Source: Gnetum montanum
Taxonomy: Eukaryota; Streptophyta; Gnetopsida; Gnetales; Gnetaceae
Reading direction: 5' to 3'
Assembly: GCA_015680685.1 (NCBI GenBank)
Contig: MNCI01034286.1
Span: 20,336 to 68,141 of the forward strand
DNA length: 47,806 nt
This document shows positions 34,932-47,274 of this stretch, in pieces. The position numbers were made by a program, and so were the translations under genes. Within the stretch, counting starts at the first letter, position 1; every line of letters starts with the position of its first letter. Under the pieces are notes generated by a model. The model was not told where the DNA came from and did not search any database. It saw nothing but the letters and a program-made list of their open reading frames with translations.

Positions 34932-35515
34932 GACATTGTATTATATCATTCTAGATCCACAACATGACTTAACATGGAAATATTATAAAATATATATTAG
35001 TTTTATTGAAAATGATTAATTAATGATTGATGTTAATGTTGTGAAACTTGATCATTGGTTAGTGAAGAACATTTAGGCATAGGCCATATGTCTTTCTAGT
35101 ATCATAACTAATGTTGACTCCATCAATGGTGCACCTTTAAGCATGGATCACATGTCTTTCAAGTCATATGATAAAGCTAGTCCAAGCGATCATAAGATTC
35201 TTGGGATTATTTTAACTTTAGACATGGATAACATGTCTTTCTAATGGTACTCCAAGAATGATTTCTAATATATAAATTAATTAATTATTATTTGTTATCC
35301 TTGTTACATAATGACCTTTAAGCATATGTGTAGCACACCTAATTAATTTCATAACAAGGTAAGATTTTTTTTATATTATTTAAAAAATATATAAAAACAT
35401 GAGTGATTATGTCTCAACATGAGATTAGCAAAACACAAGGTATATGTCTAAGGATTCAGCAAATCTTCTTGTTGTCCCATCACTATCCAATCCTCTTGGT
35501 CCTTCCTTCTTCATT
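34932..35515. other. Unassigned segment between D and E with a degenerate repeat, bounded by ACTAGT copies
   Basis: Noncoding. Contains three copies of a 37 bp degenerate repeat (35070-35106, 35134-35170, 35214-35250; core TTAGGCAT...CATATGTCTTTC) and a fragment near 35319. ACTAGT occurs at both edges (34926-34931 and 35516-35521), so it may be a separate small insertion at the site that element D also used. Confidence 0.4.
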
Positions 35516-35520
35516 ACTAG

Positions 35521-38200
35521 TTAATAATTATGAATATTTTTCTCTCATGATCATAAAGCATCATTTAACTTAGCTCTCCAATTTTTTCTATATTTGTAAA
35601 CTATTCTTGTGAGAAATTTGGTAATTTTCCTATTTGTGACTTCAACTTATCCACTCACTTGTGGATGATAAAGAGTTGTTAATTTGTGTTTAACTTCCTA
35701 GCACTACATTATCTTCTTGAATGTAGTACTTGTGAGGTAAGTACCATTATCTAAGAGTAGTAGTTTGGCTACACCAAATCTATTCATCAGATGCTATTAA
35801 AAAAATTTAGTTGCCATAGTTGCTATTCAATATATCATTATAGCGAATTCTACCTAGTTAGTAAGATAATCAAAAAAATAATTATGTATGACTTCTTGTT
35901 AAACATAGATGTGATGGGATATATGAAAGCAATTAAAACATATCAAATGATTCTAATGGTTGTATCCATTGGTGTTGCCCTTTAAATTTGATAGTAATCC
36001 CACTATCTCTTTGATATCATTCACAGGATTTTGCAAAGTTGTGAGCATTCCTAAAGAGAATAGTCTTGAAAGAGTCAACCATGAGAATCTTGATGGATGT
36101 TCATTTTCTTACATAACAGCTCCTACAACATCCTTTATGATCATCTTAGAGGATATATTGTTGGTTATCATTTGCTACATGCCATCGGATCAGACTATCA
36201 TCATAGATCTTAAAAAGATTAATCTTTATTTCCATGATTTTTTTTGCATAATGTAGAAATTTTTAGTTCTTTTTCTTATTCCATTTAATAATAATTTCTT
36301 GGATGGTTAAATAAGTAAGATAGGCTATTAAAATTGAAACTATTACTACTTTTACAATTAGTAACTTATCTAGGAATTAATCTAATAATGGTTTTTCATT
36401 AAGGTCTTTACCCCATCACAACTAAGAAAATTGATTAGCAACTAAATTCTTAGTTTTCTTTTTATCTATTATTGTAGGATCAAATTTCTATTAAATTACA
36501 AACCATCATATGAAACAAGGGCTAACCATTGGCTTGTTCATTAAAAATTTGATCACACTATGATTAGTGTGAACACAGATAGAGTAGTTGAGCACATAAT
36601 ATCTATGTAGTAATTAATTTAATGAGTGACTTTGCAATCTTAGAGAATTTCTTAATGAATCTTCTATGATACCCAATATGGTCAAGAAATAATCTAACAT
36701 ATTTGACTCTTTGTGGCCTCTAGATGATGCCTTGTATTATCTTTATCTTATGCGGATTCACTTTAATCTCTTTTTATGAGATTCTATGCCTAATAACTAT
36801 GCCTTATTGGACTATTAGACATCTCTTCAACCAATTAAACTTAAGATTAGTTTTAACAAATCATTTAAGCACTTGCTCAAAGCATTCCAAGGATTATTCA
36901 AGGTTATAACCATAAGTGAAGAAGTTATCCATAAAGACTTCCATACCATTGTGAATGCTTTGAAACATGCAAATGACAAGTCTTGGGAAGGTTGAAAGAG
37001 TATTATAAAGATCAAAAGACATCTATTTATATGTAAATATCCTTCATGGACTTATAAATGTGGTCTTTTCTTAGTCTTCTACAATTATTCTAATTTGATT
37101 ATATTTACTATACCCATCCATAAAGTTGTAATATTTATGACCTACTATGGTATTTAAAAATTGATCTACAAATACCAAAGGAAAATGATCTTTAAATTTA
37201 GTCTCATTCAACAACCTAAAGTCTATATAGATCATTCACTTATCATTTTTCTTTGGAACAATGACAAGTGAACTTACCCACTCAGTATTTATAATTAGAT
37301 AGATTAACCCTACCTTTAATAACATCTCAACCTCTTACATAATAACTTCGTTCAATTTAGGATTTAGTCCCCTTTGTGGTTGATAGTATGTTTTTATAGT
37401 TGGATCTATATAAATTCAATGTTGGGAAATATGTGGATCAATCCTTGTAATTTTATCATATGAACATGCAATGACTATAGAACATTTGTTAATGATCTTG
37501 AGAAACATATCTTTTTGTTCTTTAGTTGGAGTAGCATTAATGATTACCAGTTTTCCATTATTTAGAAACACATGCTCAAGTGAGTCTGGTAATGTTTTGG
37601 TTTTTATAGGATTTTGTTTAATCTTGTTTAGAATTTCTAACATTTCCTAATATATGTCTTCTTCTTCTTAGTATCCTATTTTGAAAAGTTACCTTTTTAC
37701 TTTTTCTATTTCATCTATTTTATTCATATATGCACTTTTGAGTTTTTTGGCTAGTTTCATGCATATTTTAGACTTAGATTCTTCATCTATAGTTAGACAC
37801 TAGGTACCTTGTTACTTTATGGTTGCTGCATATAAGCATCTTTGTATACATACTTCTTCTATACATATGCTACATGCTAAAATATTTATTTGTTTAATTT
37901 TCCATAATTTTGACACATAGTTACACCCTATATCATTGTACATGATGCATGGAACTATTTATTTCTAAATGTCTTTGTATTTGTTCTCGTTGGAGATTTC
38001 TAAGGATAAGTCTTTAATTCCTAGCTTAGCATTGATTGTGTTAAGCCATGCTCTCCCCATAATGACTAGGAATTCTTCTTTGTTTTTTCCTTACATGAAT
38101 AACTAGGAAATCTGTTAAGTAATACTAATCACCAATGGTGGTTACTACATCTTCTACCTATTCTAGTAAGACAATGATAGCCAGTTTGTGAGATCTAGTT
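35521..38200 (-). pseudogene. Protease and pol of element E (RT, RNase H, integrase)
   Basis: Read on the minus strand. A protease C-half motif (VEDVVTTIGD) lies near 38150. The pre-RT segment 37643-37416 (LEHVFLNNGKLVIINATP) is collinear with element C's KYTFLENGKLVIIN. RT spans 37290-36800 (WVSSLVIVPK, then a DGYSKYNQI-like block, and MEVFMDNFF where the catalytic FMDD reads FMDN). The RT-RNase H connection reads YHRRFIKKFSK near 36640. Integrase spans 35880-35530 (DYLTN, LLLLDNGTYL, TLYHPQVSG, VEVTNRKITKFLTR). Numerous stops; clearly non-functional. Confidence 0.78.
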
Positions 38201-38899
38201 AAAAGTTGCATTTCTTTAATGACAATAGGTTCCAAGATTTTTACATATCTTGTTAAATGAGGTTTAGCCTAGAACCTAAGTTAGGGAGTGCTTTGCATGG
38301 TGTATTTCTAGTGATTTGTAAATATATTATTGAACTTCATAAAATAGTTCTCTTCTTAGAAAGAATCCCTACCTTAATCTAGTTGCTTACTATTTGGGTA
38401 GGCATGATAATCTTGATGTTTCTGCTTTGTTTTGAAGGAAGCATCAGATCTCTTGTATAGCTTAGAGGCATGGAAACTAGAGTTAGAGCCATAGGGTTAT
38501 TTTCTTATAGTGATCTTGATGGACTAACCAACTTTTTAGCTTCCTTTATAGGTGTAGGAATTATCTAAAAGAAGGAATTCTTTCAAGACTTGCACTTTAA
38601 GTTTTTTGTATAATTATTCATTTGTATATTTACTAATATTATTGCATTCTTCTATTGAGGTTGAATTGGAAACTCTTCTTACATTGATGATGATGAAACT
38701 AGAGAAACTAAATTGTGGGACTACTAAACATGTGATTCATGTGGAATGTAAGAAGCTAATTCTAGATGTGCAATTGCTAGTTTATGATACTCCAGTGGAT
38801 AATAGTGGTAAGATGCATGAGTATAAGTACTTCCTAGAGAAATATCTTATTGGACATAGTAGCCATATGGACCAGGTTATCTATAAGTATATTACTACC

Positions 38900-40960
38900 T
38901 AGATGTTGACATCTTCCAACACTATGGATTTCACCACTACTAATGGCATTGCTCTTAAGGTTAAAGATATGTCCTGCTAGGATAATATAGTTGATGTTGG
39001 TAGGATTGTCATTAGTTACCTTGCAAATAATATAATATCCTAGGAATTTTATCTTTGAAAAAATTAAAATTAATAGCATATTTCTTTGATTCTTGTAAAT
39101 ATGTTATGATAGGAAAACATCCCTTAAAATGTTCATAATGACATAATTCACATTCATTACCTCCTTTTACGCTAGAATTAAAAACATCTTCTCTAGTAGC
39201 AACTTTTCCCTTTTATTTGTACACGTCTTTGCCCATTTTATTTTTCTTCTTTCTTTCCTTTTCTTTGATCAATTCTTGTTATATCTTTTCTACAACTATT
39301 TTTAATGTAGTTACAAACTTCTCATCTATGAAATCCTATATTTTCTCAACTTTCACCATAATCTTATAAACAAATTTGTGTATGGGCAAATTCTTTCTTT
39401 GGATTACTTGTTCCATGGGATTCTCATCTTCCCTTGTATCGCATGCATGGACATCTTTCTTACACATGGATAAATCTCTATTATATTCTTCTACAAATTT
39501 TATTTTTCTTCATTCTTCTTCTTCCTTCACCACTTAATTAATGAGTCTTTAGATTTGATGGACTTTCATATTTGATATTCATACTTAAGCATAAACCCTA
39601 AGGGTCTCTCTTATTTTGTTTCATAACCCATTAAGGATATGCTTATGTTTCCTTTTCTAAAAAATTTCATGCCCTAAGCATCTATGTAGAAGTGAGCAAT
39701 ACCTACCAATTGTTCTATTAAGGTATTTATAGGTCCCTTATCTGAATCCTTGAATTTTCTTTCTTAAATTGGATACTTTTAAATAAGTTAGATATTTGTT
39801 ACTAAATAACTCTAGCATCATGGTTGTTTGATTCTAAGAATTAATATCATCTTTTTACCTTCTTAATTAGCATCCTTAAAACTAACTTAATTTTATGTCA
39901 ATGATTTCTAATATTTTACAATGCATAGGTATCATAAAAGGCTTGTAGATGATGTTGTTGATTCACATTGTAACCTCCCTCAAACTTTAAAATGTTGTTC
40001 ATATCAAGACAGTTGATGTGATTGTCCCTTTGATGTCTTGTAAGAATGAAAGTGACTTACCTTATATTAATCATATTTCATGTCACTAGTAGGAGTTCAT
40101 TGTAATCATCAAATTGTCATATTTTCTATTATAGTAGTAATGATCCCTTCCATGTTCTTCCTCATATCTTTTCCTATTCCTATGTTCTTTTTTTAAATTT
40201 TCATCTTCACTTTCATCATGATGTATGCCTCTCCTAGGATGTCAATCTTGATCTCCTCTTCCATTTCTACCAAGGCATTTGCCTCGAGGTCTACATTCAT
40301 ATTTATTAAAGATTATCAATGAACATGATAAAGAGGATGGATGGCTAGGAGAGTTGTAACAACTTGTTCTTCTTCTATGGTCCCTTAATTCTTCCTTTTT
40401 TCTATTGGAGGTTCTAAGCCTTGAGTTCCTTCTTGCTCTAGGGTTTGTTCTATCTCTTCTAGGAGCCTCTACCAAAGCTAAATATAATCTTTGATTCATG
40501 GAGTTTTCAATGTTCAAGACAAAAGTCTCAAATTTTTATTAATGGTTAAAATACTTTTTAGATTAATAGTTTACATTCCCCTTTCTATGATGGTAGAATC
40601 AGTTGAGCTATATGTTTACTCTTATCATGCTTATACCTTTCTTCCATAGTAGTGTCTCTTCAAGCTTAGGCTTCTATTAGCTAATAAAGTTTATTCATAT
40701 TCTTTATTACTTGATAACCTTAATGAGTATGACTAACAAGAAATCTTAGTAGAGAAGGTTAAAGTCTAGGTGGAACTGATCTACCGAGTGGTAACATGAT
40801 GTTTCCTTACAAGACTCTTCATCTAAACTATTCATCTTACTAAAAAATGAAAGTAACATTAAGATAATAAGGGTTAGTATAAGCATATGGATTATTATTT
40901 GTATTGGCACATTCAAAATTTTTCAATCTAAAGTTTTTCATTATGCTCATTAGTGTTATT
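38900..40960 (-). pseudogene. gag of element E
   Basis: Collinear with element C gag: a charged N-terminal part (about 40700-40610), an Arg/Asp/Ser-rich segment (40460-40110, with RKKEELRDHRRR) and the capsid-like domain beginning LDMNNILKFEGGYNVN near 40010. This is followed by a MLELFSNKYLTYLKVSN-like block and an IGRYCSLLHRCLGH block, matching IMGHYYALLHHCPSH of C. Start codon and C-terminal end cannot be fixed. Frequent stops and frame changes. Confidence 0.7.
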
Positions 40961-41134
40961 AACAAATGAAAAATTAGCTTTATGTGTAGAAATCATATTC
41001 AATCAATTAAACATTATGTGTGGATCTCTAAAGATATTAGATTTCTTCAAAGATGAATCATAAATCTTAATATAATGAACTCATATAATATCAAGTAACT
41101 AAAACATTAACATCATTTTTAGAAATAATACCAA

Positions 41135-42369
41135 TGATAACTGTTAAGTGTTTCCAATGCCCAATCATACAAATCACACAAGCATTGTGTATGACCTAAT
41201 CATAATTCATCGATGGGATAATATGTCCTCTAGAGAGTTAATGCTAAGATCATTGATCATTGTCTTTTCATTGGAGTTAGAAATTATCATAGTATATGAT
41301 TTAATACATAGTAAGGTATATTATATCATGATGTTGTTTGATTATAGTATTCATGATCATTATCATCATCATCCTAGTCTTGTAGTAATAAAATGAGGTC
41401 TAGTACATAAGTTCTTTTTCCTCATTTACCTCTATGAAGAGTTAGATTTTTTCTTTTATTTGCAGTTTCTTCAAATAATCTTTGAACATTTTTCCCCATG
41501 TCTTCCTTGGTCGTTCTTTCAATGGCTTTTCTAAAACAATTATGTAGCAATATTTGTTTATAGGCTTATTATTTGATCTTCTTTGTATATGTCCAAACCA
41601 TATAAGTCATCATTCTTATAGCTTATCTAAAATAGAAACCACTTCAAGTCTTCCTATTATGTCTATATTATGTGGTTTTTTACTTTTAGTAATATTCAAT
41701 ATCTATAGAAGCATTCACATTTTTGCCACACTAATTTACTATTCATCATTTTTTTATAATACCTAACATTCAACATTATATAAAATAGCAGACTTGATTA
41801 TTGTCTTGTAAAATAGCATCTAGTCTTGGCTTATCATACATATTATAAGTTAGTATAAAAAGCCACTAGGATCACCAAGTAACTCACTATTGGATAAACC
41901 AAGTAATATTACTACTAGATTACTAGACAATTATACCTTATACTCAAAACTAGTCATACTTATTCTACTAAGTTACTAATATCATGTAAATGACATGTGA
42001 AATGTAAATGATATTAGAAAGTGATTCTATACTAAATAATATTTTATAATAATAAGAAATGATCTTGATAATTTTTTTCTAGCCATAAAATGCGTCTAGG
42101 TACATTTACACAAATGCAAATTTTGTATAGTCACTCCAAATCATACTACAAGAACTCATAAACTAATTTTAAAATGACAAAAATAAACTGAAAGATTTTA
42201 TCTACTTGTAAATAAAAAAGGTACATTAAGTATTGTGGTTGGTTGGTATTTATAGGTATTACCATCTACAAATACATGACATCTATGATATCATATGAAA
42301 GTACACAATATCATAACTATGATATAGTTGGTATGATATCATGGGTGTGATGTCACATTTAACTTATTA
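41135..42369 (-). repeat. 5' LTR of element E
   Basis: The low edge TGATAACTG... aligns base for base over about 36 positions with the solo LTR edge at 29932, mostly with transitions. The high edge ends TTATTA (ancestral TCATCA). A TATTTATA (minus-strand TATA) lies near 42248 and GATATC palindromes at 42287 and 42335. The bases below 41135 end ACCAA, as expected of a decayed PBS rather than a target duplication, so this is a 5' LTR and not a solo LTR. Confidence 0.75.
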
Positions 42370-44091
42370 ACTATTTATCAAAATCCATTAAAAACTATAA
42401 TTAATGCATTAACCTATCATTAATTCATGATTTTTAGTACCTTTGATATTTCTATAAGTTTTCTAGCATTAGATGTTAGAATAACGATAAGGTTGATACT
42501 AACTTAAACTATCCATCAAGGCCTCTTGGTTGTGAACCTTACCTCTCTAGGTCACCTTCATGAATGTCCAATTGTTGGGTAATTTTTATGACTAATATTA
42601 ACTCTATAACTATCCTAAAGTTCTAGTTTCTCAATATCACTCTAACTAATATTTGATATTAACTATTTCATTAAGTAATGAATTACCTTCAATGTTGACT
42701 TACTAGTCACTCCTATTTTACTTGCATTCCTGCAAATCATGTTAGTTAATGAATCAAATCTATATTTTTAGCTATTTATATTGACTACATTACAACTAAG
42801 TTGATGGATAGACTCTGACATTAACTACCATGGCCATACAACCAATATTAATAGTCTAATCATGGATCTCCTAGCTCTTTAGCACATTAAACATACTCAT
42901 ACACGCACACCCAAAATGTCTATTAGTAGTTGTCATCTCCATTAAATGTTGCACATGTTATGTTGTTCTTGAAAATGCATTAAATGTTTTTTGCAAATCA
43001 TAGATCCATCATGACTATAGGTTTTGAAAGTTGATAATGCTACTGCCATTTCTATCATTGGAAGATGATGATGTAGAATCTCAAAAAGTTTATAACAAAA
43101 GTAGGAGTTGCAAAAATGGTGAATTATAGTAATCAAAATATCAAACACGAGCTATAATAGTACAACAAGAGTAATTAGGAAGGTAGATTCAAAGAGAGTT
43201 GAGCTTTAAGAAAAAATGATGAAAGAAAGAAAATTTCATGTGATAAGTTGAGAGAAAAGCATCATCAAGCACAAATAGATTCAGATCTAAAAATCACCAA
43301 GATATTTTTCATGCATAGCCATGAGTAAGAAAGTGTGTGATGTATAATCGATTCTAATAGAGCTAAATTTGCCAAGAATTTATAAGCACAAAAAAAACTT
43401 TGGGAAATTCTAATAATAATAATATAATTCCAAGATCAAGTCACATGTATTTACAAAATTGTCTACAAATGGTTAACTAATTGGTTCAAGTCATCCAAGA
43501 AATATTATAATAAATCCACAATGCCTAGGAATGGATCACAAGATAAAATAAGAGAATAATTAGAATGAATCCCAAATATTCATACTCCTAAATAGAGAAT
43601 AATTAATTAATGCCTTTTTGTCATACTCCTAAATTAATTAATAATCTTAAAATATTATCAAATATTAAATAAATAAATATCAATTACTAGTGATGGGCCA
43701 CCACCATCCTTCCAACCTATTCAACTTAGGATCAACAAGAGTTACTAAGATAAGTAGAGAATAAATCCAAATCAAAAGAATAAAAAATAAAAAGGTAAAA
43801 GAATAATAAAATACAAATGTATCAAATACATATAATAATTCAAGAATTCAAACCTCAATATTTACAAGTATAAGAATATAACAAATTTCATTTAATCCAA
43901 AATATCTTAAGTTTTATTCTTAATAAGCATAAAAGACACAATATTAGCATACGCTAGTATAAGTTACTAGCAAGGTGTAATATAATATTAGACAATATTA
44001 CATTTATATAACCCTTATGCTAATAAACTAAGGATAATAAAATAGATAACAAAGCAAAGGCACTAGGTTCTAAACATTAGGGTGTTACACA
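42370..44091 (-). repeat. 3' LTR of element F (truncated by element E)
   Basis: High edge TGTGTAACACCC on the minus strand, a common plant Ty3 LTR start, directly after the PPT. 42370-42895 matches 45722-46255 (for example the CTTACCTCTCTAG and ATCTCCTAGCTCTTTA blocks). The match stops exactly at 42370, where element E's LTR begins. 42900-44080 has no visible partner in the window. Confidence 0.6.
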
Positions 44092-44103
44092 CTCCCACCC
44101 TTT
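44092..44103 (-). other. Polypurine tract of element F
   Basis: AAAGGGTGGGAG on the minus strand, immediately before the TGTGTAACACCC LTR start. Confidence 0.65.
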
Positions 44104-44239
44104 AAGGAATCTTCATCTGTAAAGATAAGAATAAGAATCCACTTGATGCCTCTTTTTTCTTGTGCTTTAGTTCCTTAAGCCTCCAAGAGATTTTAGTATA
44201 TTTTTATCCATTAATTTGATTTCTAAATACTATTATAAG

Positions 44240-45187
44240 CTTTTGTTTATGGCGAAGGTTTCTTTCCTTGTCTCTTTGGGCATTGATCTCTTAAGTATTT
44301 AGGTTTACTTTAATGATAACATGTCTTCACCTTTCCTTGATTATTCATTGTCAAAATCTGAGAACCAAGTTGGATACTCATCTATTTCTCTATCACATCC
44401 ATACTTGAAACTTCTTCTTTATAACTCACAATCATGGCTACATGTCCTTTGTTATGATCTTTCTTAAAAACATCAACTTGAGCAACTTCTTCCATGTGAT
44501 CTTACTTAATGCTCGAAGCACATAAATGAGCTTCTTCATAATTTTCAAAATTAAATTTTTCCAAATGATACATGATCAAAGGTTTTAATCCCTTATGAAG
44601 CCTCCTCATCCATGCCTATTCATCATCTAATATGTGTGGAAAATATTCCACCAACTTAGTAATCTTAATATCATAAACATGCATCATCATATCATCCTTT
44701 TGTGAGCCATATTTCATCAACTCATTGAACTTAATGTCCTTCTTCTTCTTTTGATAGGTCTTAATGGAAAATTGATACTCAAAATTCTATTTAAAATGAT
44801 TCCATGAAATTATTTCTACATTCCAACACCTCACATGAAGCAAATTATTTCAACATTGACTTCCTATTCCATGTAGTTGATAAGTAGCTAACCTGTTCTT
44901 TGAGTTAGTGAATAATTCAATACTCCAAAATCTTTCTCCTTCTCTTCAAGGCACTCATGTGTCATTAACAAATTATCAATATCCTTAAAGGTTGGACAAC
45001 CAAGATTTCTAAATTCTCCTATTAACCAATTACCATCAGTAGCACCTCCATGATTATTACCACCATTGTTGACACCAATGTTGATTAATTTGGCTAGGGT
45101 ATGAAGTAATTGATACCACACTTTATCAAAATTTGTTTCACCAAATCCACTTGCCTTATTATCTATCCTTTCTATTCTTGATGTCAT
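44240..45187 (-). pseudogene. gag of element F
   Basis: ATG at 45187, 38 nt after the PBS. Open for 99 codons to a TAG (44888-44890) that fits CAG to TAG, then readable with further stops. The N-terminal part is Asn/Gly-rich and followed by LIGEFRNLGCPTFKD, the usual position of the R-x-PP-x-F-x-G motif of plant Ty3 Gag. 44760-44530 encodes KFNELMKYGSQ, ITKLVEYFPHILDDE and LHKGLKPLIMYHLE, matching the capsid C-terminal part (EF..L.QG, LA.Y.P, F..GL+..I). A decayed zinc knuckle (C-Y-H...CPKR) lies near 44265-44315. No protease or RT follows. Confidence 0.65.
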
Positions 45188-45225
45188 TTATTAAAAGTTA
45201 AAGAACTTAATCATAAATCTTAAAC

Positions 45226-45240
45226 CTTGATATGATACCA
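45226..45240 (-). other. Primer binding site, tRNA-iMet type (element F)
   Basis: Minus strand TGGTATCATATCAAG; the first 12 bases match TGGTATCAGAGC at 10 positions, including the first eight. Confidence 0.75.
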
Positions 45241-46255
45241 AACTATCACATCCCCAAAACCAATCCTTGAGCATGTGATAATTAAAATTAGCTATTTAAT
45301 TTATAATTAAGAAACTTAAACACTTATTAAATCATATAAGAATACAAATTAACTTGGAAACTTAGTAATTTAGAAACCACTTCAAAATTTATATGAACTT
45401 ATTAATGCTCACTTAGGGAAACATATCATTAGAGTTTAAGTGAAACATTTATATTTATGGGTAAAGTATAAATTCATTGAATTGAAAAAACATAGAGTGA
45501 AATACATAAAAAAAATAATCTTTTATTCAATGTTAATCCTTCTTCTTACTCCTCCTTGTCTACCTCCAAAGCATCTTGTAAGATTTGCATAAAACATATG
45601 TACGAAAGGTTAGAATACCTTTGTACTAAAGACAATCGATCTTGAAGATTCCTAGAATAAGACTAGAAGATGGGGCTCATGTTAAAAAGAACACTATTAG
45701 AACCAATAGCTAATTTGATTAACTAAACCATTAATCAAATCCTTAACAAGTACCATTAATGTGTGAACCTATCATTCACCCATGATTTTCACAACCCATG
45801 AGATTCCCATGAGGTTTCCAACATCAAATGTTAGAATAACTAGATGGTTGATACTAATTTAAACTAGTCATTAAGTCCTCTTAGTTGTGAATCTTACCTC
45901 TCTAGACCACCCTCATGAATGTCCAACTATTAGGTAACATTTATGACTAACATAAATCCCACAACTACCCTAAAGCCCTAGCCTCCCACTATCACCCTAA
46001 ATAAGGTTTAATACTGACCTTTTTCATAAGTAAAGAGCCATCTTCAATGTTGACTTAGCAGTCATTTCCGTATTAATTACCTTCTTGAAAACCATGTTAG
46101 TTAATGAATAAAATACATGATTCTAACTATTGACATTAACTACATTGCTACTAAGTTAATGAATAGACTCCAGAGTTAACTATCATGACCAACTAGCCAA
46201 TATTAATAGTCTTATCATTGATCTCCTAGCTCTTTAATACATCAAGTGTGACATC
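45241..46255 (-). repeat. 5' LTR of element F (outer part lost or diverged)
   Basis: Adjoins the PBS at 45241. 45722-46255 pairs with 42370-42895. The counterpart of 45241-45721 is displaced by element E. Homology ends near 46255 at an 8 bp inverted repeat. Confidence 0.55.
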
Positions 46256-46380
46256 CTATTCTTGGATGTCATGGCAAACATCAAATATATGTTATATTAG
46301 ACATTATGTGTAAGAAGATAATATACTAAACGTCAAATATATGTAACATTCAACATTATGCGTAAAGAAAATAATAGGAA
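46249..46380. repeat. Small hairpin and 52 bp tandem duplication
   Basis: TGACATCC (46249-46256) and GGATGTCA (46264-46271) form a perfect 8 bp inverted repeat. Next come two similar units starting AAACATCAAATATATG (46276) and AAACGTCAAATATATG (46328). Confidence 0.7.
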
Positions 46381-47274
46381 GAATTCAAAAGAAAAAAGAG
46401 AAAATTATTTTATTAATGTGGAATAGTGTATCTATATTATGCTCTAAGAGTGTTCCTTGAGGTTTTTTAACTTCTGTAGTTACCCTTGGAGGCAATCCAA
46501 CACTACCCCCATGGTTAGGCCTATCACTATCCCAAAGGGATGGCTAGTCCACTTCTTGTCTTGCTTCACCTAACTTCTATTACTTGCCTTTACCGACTCC
46601 ACAACTCCATGCTAACATGACCTCTATGCCCAAGTATAAATGCCTTAGGGCAAGCCCCCAAAGGTTACCTTGAGAGACACATCCATTATTACAACATGTC
46701 CTTTTTAGTCTTGTTACAATAATGATAACACTTCTTATGAAGAGGCACCATCTTTGTTATGCAGTAGCAACATTTGGGAATGAATACATTACAATATGTC
46801 CTCCTTAGGTTTTATTCATCATCGAACGAGTCCATGTTCACTATCTTTTCCTAGGTCCAATGCTCCTTTTATGCTTCTATGCTCTAGTAATTTGATTTCT
46901 CCTTTTTGGGCTTGCAGCTATCTCTTGCTTATTTTACAAACAAAATATATGTGAGAAAAATATATAGGAATTTAAATATTAGTTTATTAATACTTACCTT
47001 AGTTTCTAAGATAATGACAAGAGTTGAATTAAAGATCTACCAACCACTAATTACCAGTCCTAACCAAGGTCACACAAAGTGCAACTCATATATGGTTATC
47101 CAATTGAACATAGGGAAAATCCTTATTCCCAACTTGCATTATCCTAGATATTTTATTTATCTAATTAAAATATAAATTACACAATGAAGAAAATTATGCA
47201 AATCATAAATAAAAGTAATATTAAGGTACTTTTTAATCTTGATCAACCTTAGGAATTTATTGAAGTGCTTGTAG
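46381..47274. other. Unassigned AT-rich stretch
   Basis: No coding similarity recognised. A less AT-rich block at 46440-46900 contains two related lines (TTACAACATGTCC near 46690; TTACAATATGTCC near 46790), perhaps part of an older LTR. Confidence 0.35.

Larger units (their letters stand above)
35521..42369 (-). mobile_element. Element E: Athila-like retrotransposon, 3' end missing, inserted in element F LTR
   Basis: On the minus strand: 5' LTR (42369-41135), gag (about 40960-38900), protease (about 38200-37950) and pol (37650-35521). Each aligns by eye with the matching part of element C. Homology to C is lost near 35521, in the integrase C-terminal region, and no 3' LTR is found. The 42369 edge coincides with the first base of element F's LTR, showing insertion into F. 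Decay is heavier than in C. Confidence 0.8.
42370..46255 (-). mobile_element. Element F: gag-only LTR retroelement, host of element E
   Basis: On the minus strand: 5' LTR part (46255-45241), PBS (45240-45226), gag (45187 to about 44240), PPT (44103-44092) and 3' LTR (44091-42370, cut by element E). Segments 42370-42895 and 45722-46255 are clearly homologous, which defines the LTR pair. The distance between gag's zinc-knuckle region and the PPT is under 200 bp, leaving no room for pol, as in the gag-containing non-autonomous plant elements known as TR-GAGs. Outer limits are approximate. Confidence 0.65.

Noticed and set aside
41135-42369. Interpretation as a second solo LTR
   Set aside because: The flanking 5-mers do not match (ACCAA vs ACTAT), ACCAA is the expected PBS end, and gag/pol of the same family follow on the same strand.
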